DNA from: Semisulcospira habei
Taxonomy: Eukaryota > Mollusca > Gastropoda > Semisulcospiridae
Length of the DNA stretch: 64,000 nucleotides
Reading direction: 5' to 3'
Assembly: GCA_036245525.1 (NCBI GenBank)
Contig: BTPG01000005.1
Span: 125,409,225-125,473,224, forward strand
Shown: positions 32,861 to 42,882 of the stretch, piece after piece
Layout of the letters: each line of letters starts with the position of its first letter
How positions within the stretch are numbered: position 1 is the stretch's first letter
The notes under the pieces: model-generated
Told to the model about the DNA's origin: nothing
The model's input: the letters and a program-made list of their open reading frames with translations, nothing else
The model's database searches: none
Made by a program: the position numbers and the translations under genes

Positions 32861-33040
32861 CAGCAAAAGGCGTAGATGCTCATGAACCCTTGCATTGTGC
32901 CTCTTGCAGCTGGATCCGGACAACAACAACAACAAAATTATCAGCCTTAACCCCGATGGTGTCCCTCAGTCTGAGGATGCACAAGAGGCGATGTCTGCCT
33001 TCATGAGGCATACAATTCTCATGAACCCGTGCAATGCAGG
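32861..33040. mobile_element. Two decayed Hp-B hairpins
   Basis: GCAAAAGGCGTAGATGCTCA with only TTGTGCCTCTTGC opposite. Then ACAAGAGGCGATGTCTGCC and TTCTCATGAACCCGTGCAAT. Confidence 0.5.
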
Positions 33041-33098
33041 GGCTGAAATGGCTAAAATGGTTTTACAATGCTTAAGGTCTGAAATCACAGAGCAACTC

Positions 33099-33190
33099 GT
33101 AACTCATTCAAGGCGCCCAGCATCAAGGCGCCCAGGCAACCCGACGCGACACTTTCGCAGCTATTGATGCTGGGCGACTTGAATGAGCGC
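33099..33190. mobile_element. Hp-F-like palindromic MITE
   Basis: GTAACTCATTCAAGGCGCCC then AGCATCAA pairs with TTGATGCTGGGCGACTTGAATGAG. The left arm contains a duplicated GCATCAAGGCGCCCAG. Confidence 0.7.
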
Positions 33191-33319
33191 CTAAGATCTG
33201 TTTGCCTGGGAGCTTCACGTATTGCGCTGCTCACACTGACAGACAATACCGCGACAGCTGTATAAGCCAGCTAATCTGTGGTATTTGTTCGCCGATGGAC
33301 GGCCAGCACATCGTAATAA

Positions 33320-33376
33320 GCTAAACTCATTCGAGACGTGCCGCCTCTGGATACGCGGCATAAGCGAATGGGTTAA
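33320..33376. mobile_element. Hp-F MITE, right arm shortened
   Basis: CTAAACTCATTCGAGACGTG then GATACGCGGCATAAG and CGAATGGGTTAA. Confidence 0.65.
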
Positions 33377-33598
33377 TCGACCAGTGCCTGCATGACGCTG
33401 GTGTTGCGTGTTTCTTTCTTTGTTTCTTTGTTCTTTTGTTATTCTTTTTTTTTTTCGTTTGTGTTTGTTTGTGTGCATGTTTGTTCATTAGTTCTTTCGT
33501 TTGTGCGACATTTTAGTTTGACATATTTTTAAAATATATTTATGTATCATGTCTTAGGACCTTTCTTTTAGCCTGGCTGGCCAGATTTTACCTATCCC

Positions 33599-33651
33599 GC
33601 CGTTAGATGGCCTTGTAGTCGCCAGCTTGGCGTTAAACCCAACTAACTAAC
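33599..33651 (+). mobile_element. SINE 3' tail
   Basis: CCGCCGTTAGATGGCCTTGT and GGCGTTAAACCCAACTAACT, ending in AACT repeats that pass directly into the TTCG array. Confidence 0.75.
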
Positions 33652-33770
33652 TAGTTTGTTCGTTCCTTCGTTCGTTCGCGTTCGTTCCTTCGTTCGTTCG
33701 TTCCTTCGTTCGTTCGTTCGTTCGTTCCTTCCTTCGTTCCTTCCTTCCTTCGTTCCTTCGCTCGTTCGTT
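33652..33770. repeat. (TTCG)n/(TTCC)n array at a SINE tail
   Basis: Tetranucleotide array beginning where the SINE AACT tail ends. Confidence 0.9.
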
Positions 33771-33895
33771 GGGAAATAATATGCAAAACTCTCTGCGACA
33801 CGAGTGATGTCATGGCTGAAATTTGACCTCACCGACGCGACTTCTGATTAGATGCTTACATAATTCACACTGGTTGTCTCTCTCGATTCGCTCCC

Positions 33896-33932
33896 GCAAA
33901 TGCGGGGGCTCATGAGGATATGTCTTTTGCAG
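33896..33932. mobile_element. Hp-B right half
   Basis: CCCGCAAATGCGGGGGCTCA then TGAGGATATGTCTTTTGC. The outer left arm is missing. Confidence 0.6.
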
Positions 33933-34517
33933 TTGAATCGTGTTGACCTTTTTTCGCCAGTGAAGGGGCTACAGACTGCGCGTTTGAAATTTTATATGCG
34001 TCCGGGACACACACACTCTCAACTGTCAGATCATTGCGGAGTGTTAAGCCTAAGTAATCTCTTCACTGCCCAGAAGAAAAACAAGATGGGATGAATCATA
34101 ACCCACAAAGTCCCTTCTATATGAGAGCTGTCCTCGCTGTCAAGGGCCTCTACCTTTTGTCTTTGACCTGGTTCTGATGTTAAATTATCTCCTATTGAAA
34201 AAGTCTCGCAAACCTGCAAATATGCGTCAGTGAGTTCTATAAGGGGCGCAGGACATACGCGTCATTGATTTGTCCAACGTCATTAATTGTCAATTTTATA
34301 TATTACGTGATATGAGTTTCACTTTCGCTTCATAGGCTTGAGAAAATGGTGACAAAACTAGAATTTCACGGTACAGTTTCAGTCTTTCTATAATTTGTGT
34401 GAAAGCAGGTTGACTACATGATATACTAAGTACACGGGTCACTTGCATGCTCTTCTGAAAGCGCGTCGATGTGTGTGTGCGTATTAGTGCGTGCGTTCGC
34501 GCGCGCTCCAAACATCT

Positions 34518-34572
34518 TCAAGAGGCAAAGATCTTCATGCGCCGGAGGGCGCATGAGGATCTGGTCCACCTG
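34518..34572. mobile_element. Hp-B-like short hairpin
   Basis: TTCAAGAGGCAAAGATCTTC with centre GCGCCGGAGGGCGC and GAGGATCTGG. Confidence 0.55.
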
Positions 34573-34601
34573 GAGATGTGCGCATGTTTGTATGAGAGAG
34601 A

Positions 34602-34676
34602 CATAAATGAAATGAAACTTTATTTTCCAAGGATAAATGATTAGGCCATAGACCTGTTTTCAATCATGTCCTTGCT

Positions 34677-34761
<85 letters not shown>

Positions 34762-35310
34762 CGGGGTAAAAAGTTAATATGTACATGAATAAAATGAAAT
34801 AATAATTCTAATCAAAAGCAAAAGCGCGACACACACACGAACGCAAGGGTTCGACGCGCAGACTGGTATACCAATGCGCACCCGCCAGACATGACACACC
34901 ACATGTAACACGTAGCTGAAATAGTATTTTATCTACTTCTAATATATTTCAGCAGTTGTGTCCTGAACGTTTTGACTGAAGAGGCTGCTCTAATATCTGC
35001 GGGAATCGTGTTCCAAATCTTAGCTCCTGAATAAGACAAGGATGTCTTATAAATATCTAGACGTGGCATGGGCACTACCAGATTGTTTCCTGGTGCTCGA
35101 CTAGACCTGTGAGCGAAATGAAATATATTAGTGAGATAGGTTGGCGTTTCCGAGCGTGTAATTTTGTACATGAATATCAGCTTGTTGTAACTAAATTGCT
35201 GCTCAAGTGGCAGGATATCTAGCAGCTTGAATTTGTCGTCAGTACTTATGACTTCTGTAGACCTGTCAACAATTAGTTTTATGGCCCTTCTGTGGAGCGA
35301 GTTCAGCGCG
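34602..35310 (-). mobile_element. 5'-truncated CR1/Jockey-like LINE
   Basis: The coding remnant lies at 34929-35310. The 3' UTR ends in a minus-strand CCTTGGAAAATAAAGTTTCA at 34612-34640, with an AATAAA signal. It adjoins GAGAGAGA at 34594-34601. A (CA)n array (34680-34760) interrupts the UTR. The same 3' end recurs at 55640. Confidence 0.75.
34929..35310 (-). pseudogene. LINE RT C-terminal fragment
   Basis: On the minus strand, LNSLHRRAIKLIVDRST, KLLDILPLEQQFSYNKL and SLSYSGAKIWNTIPADIRA are visible. They parallel the C-terminal region of the LINEs at 59993 and 62447 (LSYSGA, PLKEQLKFNKY). There is no catalytic motif, so it is a dead fragment. Confidence 0.8.
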
Positions 35311-35479
35311 CGCGCGAGAGAGAGAGTTACGTCATATTTAGAGTATTATGTCAATGTCTGCGTGGTGACGGAGTTGCCACTGTATGACTTTTTCTAGAAG
35401 TCAAAGTTTTTTTGTTTTTTTAGTTTACTGTTTTAATTCTTTTATGAAAAAAATTAATTTTTACTAAAGAAGTTGAAAG

Positions 35480-35910
35480 ATGGCTAATGAACTCATCCAA
35501 TGTTTTTCTCCAAACTAGCTATATCCAAAAGTTCAAGTAAATATGTCAAAAATTCTCTAATCTGGGTCAACCGACTTCATATAAACGGTTGCTTATTTCT
35601 TCAATGACACATTCAATTACAATATGCTCGGAGGGTCTCTCAGCCACCTCTTTAAGAAAGTATTTCGCCAAGTTTGAAGTATACAGAAATATCGGAGATT
35701 TTCTTGTTTACATACATACGCACCCACATACATACATACATACATACATATACACACATACATACATACATACATACATACATACATACATACATACATA
35801 CATACATACATACATACATACGCACATACGGCGCTTCGCGCTAAATGTAGGTTCACGTCAGCAAGATTCGGCGTAACTAGACATGACGTAACCCAACCAC
35901 TTATCAAAAC
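35480..35910 (+). mobile_element. Repeat M, copy 1, with internal (CATA)n array
   Basis: GAACTCATCCAATGT, CTAGCTATATCCAAAA, GGTCAACCGACTTCATATAA, ATATGCTCGGAGG and (after the array at 35712-35822) ACTAGACATGACGTAA are shared in order with the copy at 36280. The family is unnamed. Confidence 0.7.
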
Positions 35911-36279
35911 ACACCGGCGCACACAAATCAGTAAAGACGGTCACATGGCGCTTCCCGCCATTAGTACGCTCTGTGGGCTGATATACTACCATGTAGCGAC
36001 AGGAATTCTGAAGAGGATAAATAGCACGTGCAGCAAAATGACGTCTCTATAAGCTTCACGTCATGGCATCGCTAGTCCCACTACGCCATGTCCACAGTGA
36101 CGAATTTGATGTCAATTCAGAAACATTGCTGTATAACACTGACATCTGGTGCTTTGCCACAACTTAGGAACATTGTGTAACAATGACGTGTTTGGCGCTA
36201 CAGTCACTGTCTGATCCTTCTCGAGAGTCTAGAATTCTGACTTCTTAATTTTTTTTCTGCAATGAGTTACTTTTTATAA

Positions 36280-36547
36280 ACATGTTGAAAAAGTACAACG
36301 CTGTTTAACGAACTCATCCAATGTCTATTTCCAAGCTAGCTTTATCCAAAATTCCGAGTGAATAGAACGAAAATTACGGACTCAAATACAGGTCAACCGG
36401 TTTAATATAAACGGAATTTCTTTTCTCTCTCTTTAACGAGTCTACCATTTAAAATATATGCTCGGAGGCTCTCCAAAATGCATCTCGATCAAAGCATTTC
36501 CTAACGTTTCTGGCCTGTACGTACAAAAACACCGGAGAAACTCGTGT

Positions 36548-36619
<72 letters not shown>

Positions 36620-36621
36620 AG

Positions 36622-36653
<32 letters not shown>

Positions 36654-36715
36654 ACGGCCTTTAGTGCCATATTTACGTTCTACAGCGCTGTTAGCGTATC
36701 TAGGCATGACGTAAT
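36280..36715 (+). mobile_element. Repeat M, copy 2, with internal (CA)n array
   Basis: Same order of blocks as copy 1 (GAACTCATCCAATGT, CTAGCTTTATCCAAAA, GGTCAACCGGTTTAATATAA, ATATGCTCGGAGG, CTAGGCATGACGTAA). At the same internal point it holds (CA)n instead of (CATA)n (36547-36652). Confidence 0.7.
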
Positions 36716-36808
36716 TTTTATAGTGTTACTTCACTGTCAGTGTGCCCGCCTATGTTCGTCATTTGCATGCTACGTATGGAACGTGCTCCGACCAGCTCCA
36801 TCTCAAAG

Positions 36809-36835
36809 TCTACCGTATTTTTAATACGGTAGACC
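36809..36835. repeat. Perfect 27-bp palindrome
   Basis: GTCTACCGTATT, TTT, AATACGGTAGAC. It lies 18 bases before an Hp-B hairpin. Confidence 0.75.
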
Positions 36836-36852
36836 AATGAACACCATCCAAC

Positions 36853-36920
36853 AGCAAGAGGTATATAGATTTTCCTGACCCCCGTAGTTGCGGGGGCTCA
36901 TGAGGGTCTATGCCTCTTGC
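36853..36920. mobile_element. Hp-B hairpin
   Basis: GCAAGAGGTATATAGATTTT pairs imperfectly with GGGTCTATGCCTCTTGC. The tail ends GTGAAGGGGTTA at about 37031. Confidence 0.75.
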
Positions 36921-37065
36921 TGACACCACGCCGTATCCTTGTTTTTTTGACTGCCGGGGAATCTTTGACGCTGAATTTACAATGATGTCAAACTGACACA
37001 CAATGTGAGTCCACTGGTGGTGAAGGGGTTAGGAAAAGAATTGGAATAGCTCGATTTGATCTGGT

Positions 37066-37137
37066 CGGAGCCAGTCAGCTAATGGTCAGTGGGCCGACAT
37101 CGGCCTCTTGTCGGCCCGCACACAACTGTGCGCGCTG
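37066..37137. mobile_element. Hp-G-like palindrome
   Basis: GTCAGTGGGCCGACATCGGC then TCGGCCCGCACACAACTGTGCGCG. Confidence 0.5.
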
Positions 37138-37144
37138 TAGTCCT

Positions 37145-37368
37145 ATAACCCATATTATACTGAGGCTAGAAGCTTCAAATTTGTACACTGCCATATGCAA
37201 GCTACATTATAGTACTTACGGATAAGGATATAGACCAATGATTTTAGTTCAAGGGTGGTGCCAGAATAGCTTGGCGCCTAGAGGCGCCAAGCTATTCCGG
37301 CACTACCCTTGAACTATTTTAGTCAAATTTATTTCACACAATGGTGTATTCCGAATTATAAGGGTTAA
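37145..37368. mobile_element. Hp-A palindromic MITE
   Basis: ATAACCCATATTATACTGAG to GAATTATAAGGGTTAA. Hairpin at 37247-37316 with loop GGCGCCTAGAGGCGCC. This copy shows both ends of the Hp-A family. Confidence 0.88.
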
Positions 37369-37606
37369 GACTGACGGCGGTCCCACACACACAGAACCTG
37401 ATAATCCGGCTGTGAATAAGAGTAGGAAGAAGAATAATGATTATGCTCATAAAGAAACATTACTTCTACAAACCCATGACAAATACACGGTTTAGCAGTG
37501 GAAAAGGGGGTACAGATACGTGGTAGCCAGAGAGACATAGGCACAGGAAAAACAGACAGAGGGCGGGTGACAGTGAAAGTAAATTGGTTGAGTGGTTCAT
37601 TCTAAA

Positions 37607-38000
37607 CCCGTTCAGTGGCACCTGACGCAGAGTGTGTTTCTACAAACTTCGTTAATTCAACACCAAAAACCCTAGATGTCCCAGGAACATGGATTCAAAG
37701 TTGTGTCAACAAGAGGCATAGCGTGAGGATCTATGCCTCTTGTTGAGCTACTGCGAGGGCTCATGTAAACGTTAAACGTTTAGAGCTTAACGTCTTTTGT
37801 CCACCGCGAAGGTGGTTTCAAAGACGGGGCACGGAAACAGGGTCTGAACAAATTTTGACCATAGCTGAATTCGAACCCGGGACCTTTCGGACGAGAGTCG
37901 AAAGCTCTACCACCGAGCCACCCAGCTCCACCCTGGGGGCTCATGAGGATCTATACCTCTTGCATTTGGGTGATGTTCAGATGTTCTCGACACTACACGG
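37607..38000. mobile_element. Hp-B element pair with nested SINE
   Basis: AACCCGTTCAGTGGCACCTG start. A collapsed hairpin lies at 37708-37746 (CAACAAGAGGCATAG / CTATGCCTCTTGTTG). A further Hp-B half follows, interrupted by a SINE and ending CTCATGAGGATCTATACCTC. Confidence 0.65.
37766..37936 (-). mobile_element. tRNA-derived SINE-2 nested in an Hp-B hairpin
   Basis: On the minus strand there is GGGTGGCTCGGTGGTAGAGC (A-box region, one departure from consensus) and B box GGTTCGAATTC. The body reads CTTTGAAACCACCTTCGCGG then GTGGACAAAAGACG. GGGCTCATG at 37757-37765 and 37937-37945 is a likely 9-bp target duplication within the hairpin arm. Confidence 0.85.
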
Positions 38001-38009
38001 GTTACGTTA

Positions 38010-38250
38010 GACACAGACACAGAAACACACAGAAACAGAGAGACACACACAAACAGACAGACAGAAAGAAACACACAGAGACAGACAGACAGGCACACAG
38101 ACTCACAGACACAGAAACACACAGAAACAGAGAGACACACACACACAGACAGACAGAAAGACACACACAGAGACAGACAGACAGGCACACAGACTCACAG
38201 ACATAGGCATAGACAGACAAACAGACGAACAGACAGACGGACAGAGAGCG
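38010..38250. repeat. CAGA-rich array with 92-bp higher-order unit
   Basis: ACAGACACAGAAACACACAG recurs 92 bases apart (38013 and 38105), with the rest of the unit also repeated. Confidence 0.85.
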
Positions 38251-38304
38251 ACAGACAGTGAAAGCAATTGGTTGAATAGTTCATTCTTTAAGTTCGTTGC
38301 TTCG

Positions 38305-38387
38305 TTAACCGTTTGGCGTTGGCAGCGGGTTTTTTTTTTATACAGGAATCATCGCGACAAAGCCGCTACCGACAGCCAAAGGGTTAC
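38305..38387. mobile_element. Hp-C palindromic MITE
   Basis: TTAACCGTTTGGCGTTGGCAG pairs with GCTACCGACAGCCAAAGGGTTA. The centre has a poly-T expansion. Confidence 0.75.
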
Positions 38388-38397
38388 ATTTTTAATT

Positions 38398-38505
38398 TCT
38401 TTCATTTCCTTTTTCTTTTTTTCTTTTTCTTCATTTCTTTCTTCTTCTTTTTTTTTTCTTTTTTTCTTGCTTGCTTTCTTGCTTGCTTTCTTGCATTTTT
38501 CCCCC
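38398..38505. repeat. CT/T-rich low-complexity tract
   Basis: TTTCT and TTGCTTGC mixture. Confidence 0.85.
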
Positions 38506-38650
38506 TTACTTTGTTGGCAGCGTTGTTGGTAGGTTTTAGCGTTGCAAAACATTATAGTTCTTTCAGTCATTACATCCGGCCTGTGAAATGTGCTATAAAC
38601 AGTATCCGTCCAAGTAACATGTCAGCATTACGCACACTTCACGTCAACCA

Positions 38651-38717
38651 TGTGCTGTCCTGTGATTTTGGACCTTGCGGCCAAAGGCCGCAAGGTCCAA
38701 AATCACAGGACAGCACA
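38651..38717. mobile_element. Perfect palindrome, 32-bp arms, 3-bp loop
   Basis: TGTGCTGTCCTGTGATTTTG continues to GCGGCC, then AAA and the exact reverse complement. No mismatch is visible across 64 paired bases. It is a single copy in this window. Confidence 0.85.
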
Positions 38718-38963
38718 CGAATCTCCGTCAAATTGCTCGTGACAGCATCAGACGGTAAAGAAGCTTACATGGTCCGGGTTAGTCTGGACCAGAAAAAAAA
38801 TGCGGCTGTAACTCCAAGGACCTGATGCGTGTGAGCAACGCAGACGTGAATAAGTCAGTCCGGTAGTCGTCCACAATACGATCGTCGCGAACATGGGGCG
38901 TCTGAAACTGACGCTGGACCTTGTATTATACCAGCACGTACGACCACGGTACTGCGGGCCATG

Positions 38964-39080
38964 TGAAGGCAAAAGACAGCAAGTCCTGTTTTGCGAAAAT
39001 CGAAATTTTCATTGTATGACAATGTCAATGTAGTTTTCCCACACACAAAAAAAAAAAAATGGACTTGCTGTCCTTTACTA
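38964..39080. mobile_element. Hp-P palindrome
   Basis: AAGGCAAAAGACAGCAAGTC pairs with GACTTGCTGTCCTTTAC. The middle repeats CATTGTATGACAATGTCAAT. A partly duplicated copy follows at 39130-39225. Confidence 0.6.
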
Positions 39081-39235
39081 GAGCAGGGCACTTTAGGTCT
39101 GTTTTGAGGATGAGTATAAAAATTAATAACGTATTTCTCATTGTATGACAATGTATTTTCATTTTTTTTTTATGTCAATGAAAATCTTTTTTCCACACAA
39201 AAATGGACTTGCTTGTCTTTTTCAGAGTATAAATA

Positions 39236-39600
39236 ACGTATTTATCTTCTGAACATGTTTTTAAATCATCAGTAAAACAGAATCGCGACCCAGGTTTAGA
39301 CAATATCAGTGTATTTCTTGTCAAGGTCTTTTCATGTTTCCTTGCGCGAACAATGTGTAGAAGAAGCATTGGCACAGCTGTCAGCTTCTTACTTGCCGTT
39401 GCTGAACACAAACCAGGGCCACGAATAAGTAGATGACGACCATTAGCCAATAACACATGAGCATTTGTGCCGTGAGCAGACGCCAGCAGTTCTCCCTTTT
39501 GTGGGTGCGAGCAGGATCTTAGGCGAAAAAGACGGATCATCGCATGATTAATCACCGGGGTGTGGTCGATTTCGCCGACCACAAAATACCAAATACCCTC
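39236..39600 (-). other. Unassigned open frame region
   Basis: A minus-strand frame covers 39175-39654. The part about 39240-39530 is not low-complexity (for example LLASAHGTNAHVLLANGRHL), but I recognise no domain. Its ends run into Hp-P and Hp-B repeats. It could be a fragment of an old element or of a host exon. Confidence 0.25.
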
Positions 39601-39601
39601 C

Positions 39602-39823
39602 TTTACCCCTTGCCTGCCGAAAACAGGTGAACGCGATCCATCTGCAAGAGGCATAGATCCTCATGAGCTCCCGCTGTAACGGGAGCTCATGAGGATCTAT
39701 GCCTCTTGCTGACACCGACCTCTTTGTATCCATGTTCCTGGGACGGACGGTGCTCTTTGAGCGTTGAATGAATGATGATTGCACAAAAAGAATATGCCGT
39801 CTGCATGCAGTGAACGGGTTGAT
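39602..39823. mobile_element. Hp-B palindromic MITE
   Basis: TTACCCCTTGCCTGCCGAAA to GCAGTGAACGGGTTGA. Hairpin at 39643-39709, nearly perfect, with loop CTCCCGCTGTAACGGGAG (two mirrored changes). Confidence 0.88.
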
Positions 39824-39843
39824 TCTGAACCGGCTCTTCCATA

Positions 39844-39910
39844 TGCAAAAGGTATAGATTCTCGTGAGCCCCTGCAACCGCATGGGCTCGTGAGAAACTG
39901 TAAGTCTTGC
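39844..39910. mobile_element. Hp-B hairpin, decayed
   Basis: GCAAAAGGTATAGATTCTCG with GGGCTCGTGAGAAACTGTAA. CTCGTGAG replaces CTCATGAG in both arms. Confidence 0.65.
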
Positions 39911-40036
39911 TATAGAGATTAGAGCAATTTACTCCTGTTCCCTCATTTTATGGTTTATAGTAATGAGGCACACCATTTAATAGTTACTTATTTCAGATTT
40001 TCAACAGTTCATGCGCTCTCGTCTATACAAACCTAG

Positions 40037-40093
40037 TAAGCAAAGGTCATCAGGCCCACGACGGCCGTCGTGGGCCTAAAGACGCTTTGCTAC
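40037..40093. mobile_element. Hp-G short palindrome
   Basis: AAGCAAAGGTCATCAGGCCC, GACGGCCGTC at centre, and GGGCCTAAAGACGCTTTGCT. Confidence 0.7.
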
Positions 40094-40138
40094 TGGGGGA
40101 ATAAAGTACGCCTGACCTCTCGTTACGAAAGAAAAAAA

Positions 40139-40256
40139 AATAACAAGTGCTCAATTTGACCTATAAAATGCGAGCTGTCTGATCTCCCGAGCTTTAGCTC
40201 GCATTTTATCGGTCGAACTGAGCACTCGTGATTTATTTTGCGTAACGGTAGGTCAG
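40139..40256. mobile_element. Hp-H palindrome
   Basis: AAGTGCTCAATTTGACC with TATAAAATGCGAGCT pairs with AGCTCGCATTTTATCGGTCG and AACTGAGCACT. There is a single right arm, with no tandem expansion (compare 18852-19073). Confidence 0.75.
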
Positions 40257-40441
40257 GTATAATTAATGTATTCAATTTCTACGATGACTTTTCGAGAGGG
40301 TTTTAGCATTCGAGTATGAGGTGTATAAACAAGCAGATATTACAACCACTGTACAAGAGTATTGGTTTTGTTGACTGGTGAAAAGTTTGTGTTCGATTCT
40401 GGTGAACAAAATGACTAGTGTGTGGATTTCCTTCTCTTGAA

Positions 40442-40540
40442 TCACAGGCACGGGATAATCGTTGCGAAATCGACCACCTCTATAAAACGGGTGTTATAGA
40501 CGTGGTCGATGTCGCAACACCGATCATCCAATGCCTGTGT
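40442..40540. mobile_element. ~99-bp palindrome
   Basis: TCACAGGCACGGGATAATCG then TTGCGAAATCGACCAC pairs imperfectly with GTGGTCGATGTCGCAA and CGATCATCCAATGCCTGTG. Confidence 0.7.
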
Positions 40541-40734
40541 CTATAATCGTAAAACACCATGCAAAATGCACTGGAAACGACAGAAGAAGAAAAAACAGAA
40601 ACCGCAATGTCATACTATTTGATGATCTATGATCTCGATGTCTACGCCCCAGAATGGGAAAGTCGATCGAGTTTAACAACATGAAGACTAGGATGTTTGT
40701 TTTTAGTGTGGAATTGATTAAACGTGGATTGTTC

Positions 40735-40823
40735 ATCCTTTGGCTGTTGGTAGCGCATTTTGTCGAGGTGATTCCTGAAGGAATCACCTAGACAAAAAGC
40801 ACTACCAACAGCCAAGGGGTTAC
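40735..40823. mobile_element. Hp-C palindrome, nearly perfect
   Basis: TCCTTTGGCTGTTGGTAGCG pairs with GCACTACCAACAGCCAAGG. TCGAGGTGATTCCTGAAGG is at the centre. Confidence 0.8.
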
Positions 40824-41042
40824 TTTTAAATATACTTATAAATCAAGCAAGATCATTTGTCATCCTTTGTTTATATGTTATAACATGCCATTTTTACATC
40901 TTGTCTCATGCCAAAATTGGCTGAAGAAGGCTAGTAAAACGGACATACTCCCAATATGGGGTTTGGGTGGGTTTTTTTGTACTTCGTATTAATCAAGCAT
41001 GAGGGTAACGTTCGGGTGTGCGTGTACTCCTTGAAAATCAAA

Positions 41043-41100
41043 GATTGGTAAGAGATCCTGCGTGCCTGCGGGGACTGATAAGGATCCGTGCCCTTTGCTG
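41043..41100. mobile_element. Hp-B remnant
   Basis: GTAAGAGATCCTGCGTGCCT and AAGGATCCGTGCCCTTTGC. Confidence 0.45.
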
Positions 41101-41129
41101 GCCCGATTTATATCCACGTCGTTGTGGGT

Positions 41130-41171
41130 TTTTCTTCTTCTTCTTCTTCTTCTTCTTCTTCTTCTTCTTCT
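41130..41171. repeat. (CTT)n microsatellite
   Basis: About 13 CTT units. Confidence 0.9.
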
Positions 41172-41405
41172 CTGTCTTCTTATTTCTTTTCTTTTTCTTT
41201 TTTCAGAAAAAACGGAGGACCAAAACGGGCAATACATGTATCCATGACAGAATGAGATGACAGTGTCTTGGACGGCATTCCCATGACCAATGGACAACAA
41301 CATCTCCATGACCATCTTGAGTCGGTCTGAAGAACGACATGCTCCACTCGCCCGCCAGAAACGTAGTTCCTTGTGCGCTCCTGCATACTATTGTGTTATG
41401 TACAG

Positions 41406-41566
41406 TTAACCCCTTCACTGCCGAGAAAAGAAGTGATCACGATCCAACTGCAAGAGGCCATTTTGTATCCGACGTTTCTTGGACGGCGTTAAATGAACTA
41501 AGATTTCAGGAGGGGGGGGGGGGGAGGATGTACGTACAGCGTACTCATTGGAAGGGAAGGGGTTAA
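41406..41566. mobile_element. Hp-B element that has lost its hairpin
   Basis: TTAACCCCTTCACTGCCGAG at the left and GAAGGGAAGGGGTTAA at the right. GCAAGAGGC is joined directly to CATTTTGTATCCGACG, so the whole palindrome from the arm start is deleted. A G-run (about 41509-41523) lies in the right flank. Confidence 0.85.
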
Positions 41567-41764
41567 TATGTCTTGAAGGTTCACCAAGATGTGTGCCCCA
41601 CGCGGAATCTTATTTGTTATCTGTTGTCCTCAGGCGCAGAAGGTTGTCCGGGGTTGGAGCAATGACTGAATGTGCCTAAATGATTCTAAATGAGTCCTGA
41701 TGGAGACGAGAATGAAAAAGAAGACGGATCAGTTCAGAAATGCTTCAACAAGCCATGCGCCGTC

Positions 41765-41842
41765 CATCTCCAAGGGGAATAGATTCTCATTGGCCTCTGC
41801 AGCATGCGAAGAAGGCTCATGAGGACCCCCGCCTCTTGTTTC
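41765..41842. mobile_element. Hp-B hairpin, decayed
   Basis: CAAGGGGAATAGATTCTCAT and GGCTCATGAGGACCCCCGCC. Confidence 0.5.
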
Positions 41843-41948
41843 TGTTGCCAAACATCTGCGTTATTGGGCGGAACGGGACGACCTGGCGTTCAGCCTAGAA
41901 TTGAAAAGACACAGGAACTGTTTTGCACCACATGATATCCATCACATC

Positions 41949-42015
41949 TGCAAAAGGCTTAGATCCTCATGAACCCCCGCTTTCAGCGGGGGCTCATGAG
42001 GATCTGCGCTTTTGC
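41949..42015. mobile_element. Hp-B hairpin
   Basis: GCAAAAGGCTTAGATCCTCA pairs with TGAGGATCTGCGCTTTTGC, with loop CCCCCGCTTTCAGCGGGGG. CAAAAG/CTTTTG is mirrored. Confidence 0.8.
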
Positions 42016-42137
42016 TGACGTCGTTCTACATCCACAATCCTCAGCTGGAACTGACTTGGATAGTTTCATATTGACTCTACAATTTTGAGACGAGCGGGAG
42101 CCTGGAGACGAACAGAAAGACTCTGAGAGAAGACACC

Positions 42138-42235
42138 CAGCAAGCTGAAAGTCACCGGACCGACCTGTGGACCGCAGTTGCCGGCACGGGCCAACTGCGG
42201 CCCGACGTCGGCTCGATGACCTTCATCTCGCTGTG
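42138..42235. mobile_element. Hp-G palindrome
   Basis: CAGCAAGCTGAAAGTCACCG, ACCGCAGTTG/CAACTGCGGC arms, and CGGCTCGATGACCTTCATC. Confidence 0.6.
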
Positions 42236-42639
42236 TGAAGAAAGCGATCGCGGCCTATTTTGACCCCAGAGGTAATCGCACCCCAATGCTAATCTCATTG
42301 CAGAAACCGGTTCAATAACCCGCCGAAATGGGCCCCATCCTTTTCCGGTTGTGGGGCCCGACCCGGGTCGTTACGCGGTTGTCTCCCGTTTCGGGCGGCC
42401 ATGATGGAGGTCCTAAGGAGCGAAATGAGCAGCAATTTTCTCTTCGTTTATTCTGCCGACGATTTGAGGAATTCGCCGAGCAGCAAATAAACACGCGGAT
42501 TTTTTTTTTCTTTCTTTTTCTGAAGCTCTCTTCCGAATCTGTAAATTGATACTAGCGTCCATTTCTCAGCTTTTTTTTTTCTCCTACGGCACTAACCACA
42601 TTCCTGCTGGGATGGCTGTAAATGAACACTAAACCAAGT

Positions 42640-42707
42640 GCAAGAGCCATAGAACCTCATATGCCCCCGCAGTTGCGGGGGACACATGTGATTCTATGGC
42701 TCCTGCT
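42640..42707. mobile_element. Hp-B hairpin, AGCCATAGAA variant
   Basis: GCAAGAGCCATAGAACC pairs with GATTCTATGGCTCCTGC. The GAGCCATAGAA/TTCTATGGCTC change is mirrored exactly. Confidence 0.8.
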
Positions 42708-42882
42708 GGAGGCCCATTTTGTATTCGTTTTCCTAAAAATGTTTAAGATTCTTGAGCGTCCATTTTACAATTATTCCTGGCTGACTGAAACACAACTTGA
42801 GACGACAGGCAGCAAAGGAGTTAATCGCGGCAGGATCTCTTGGCGAGAGCTGAGAGATGACAAGTGATTGACAATGTGTTTA

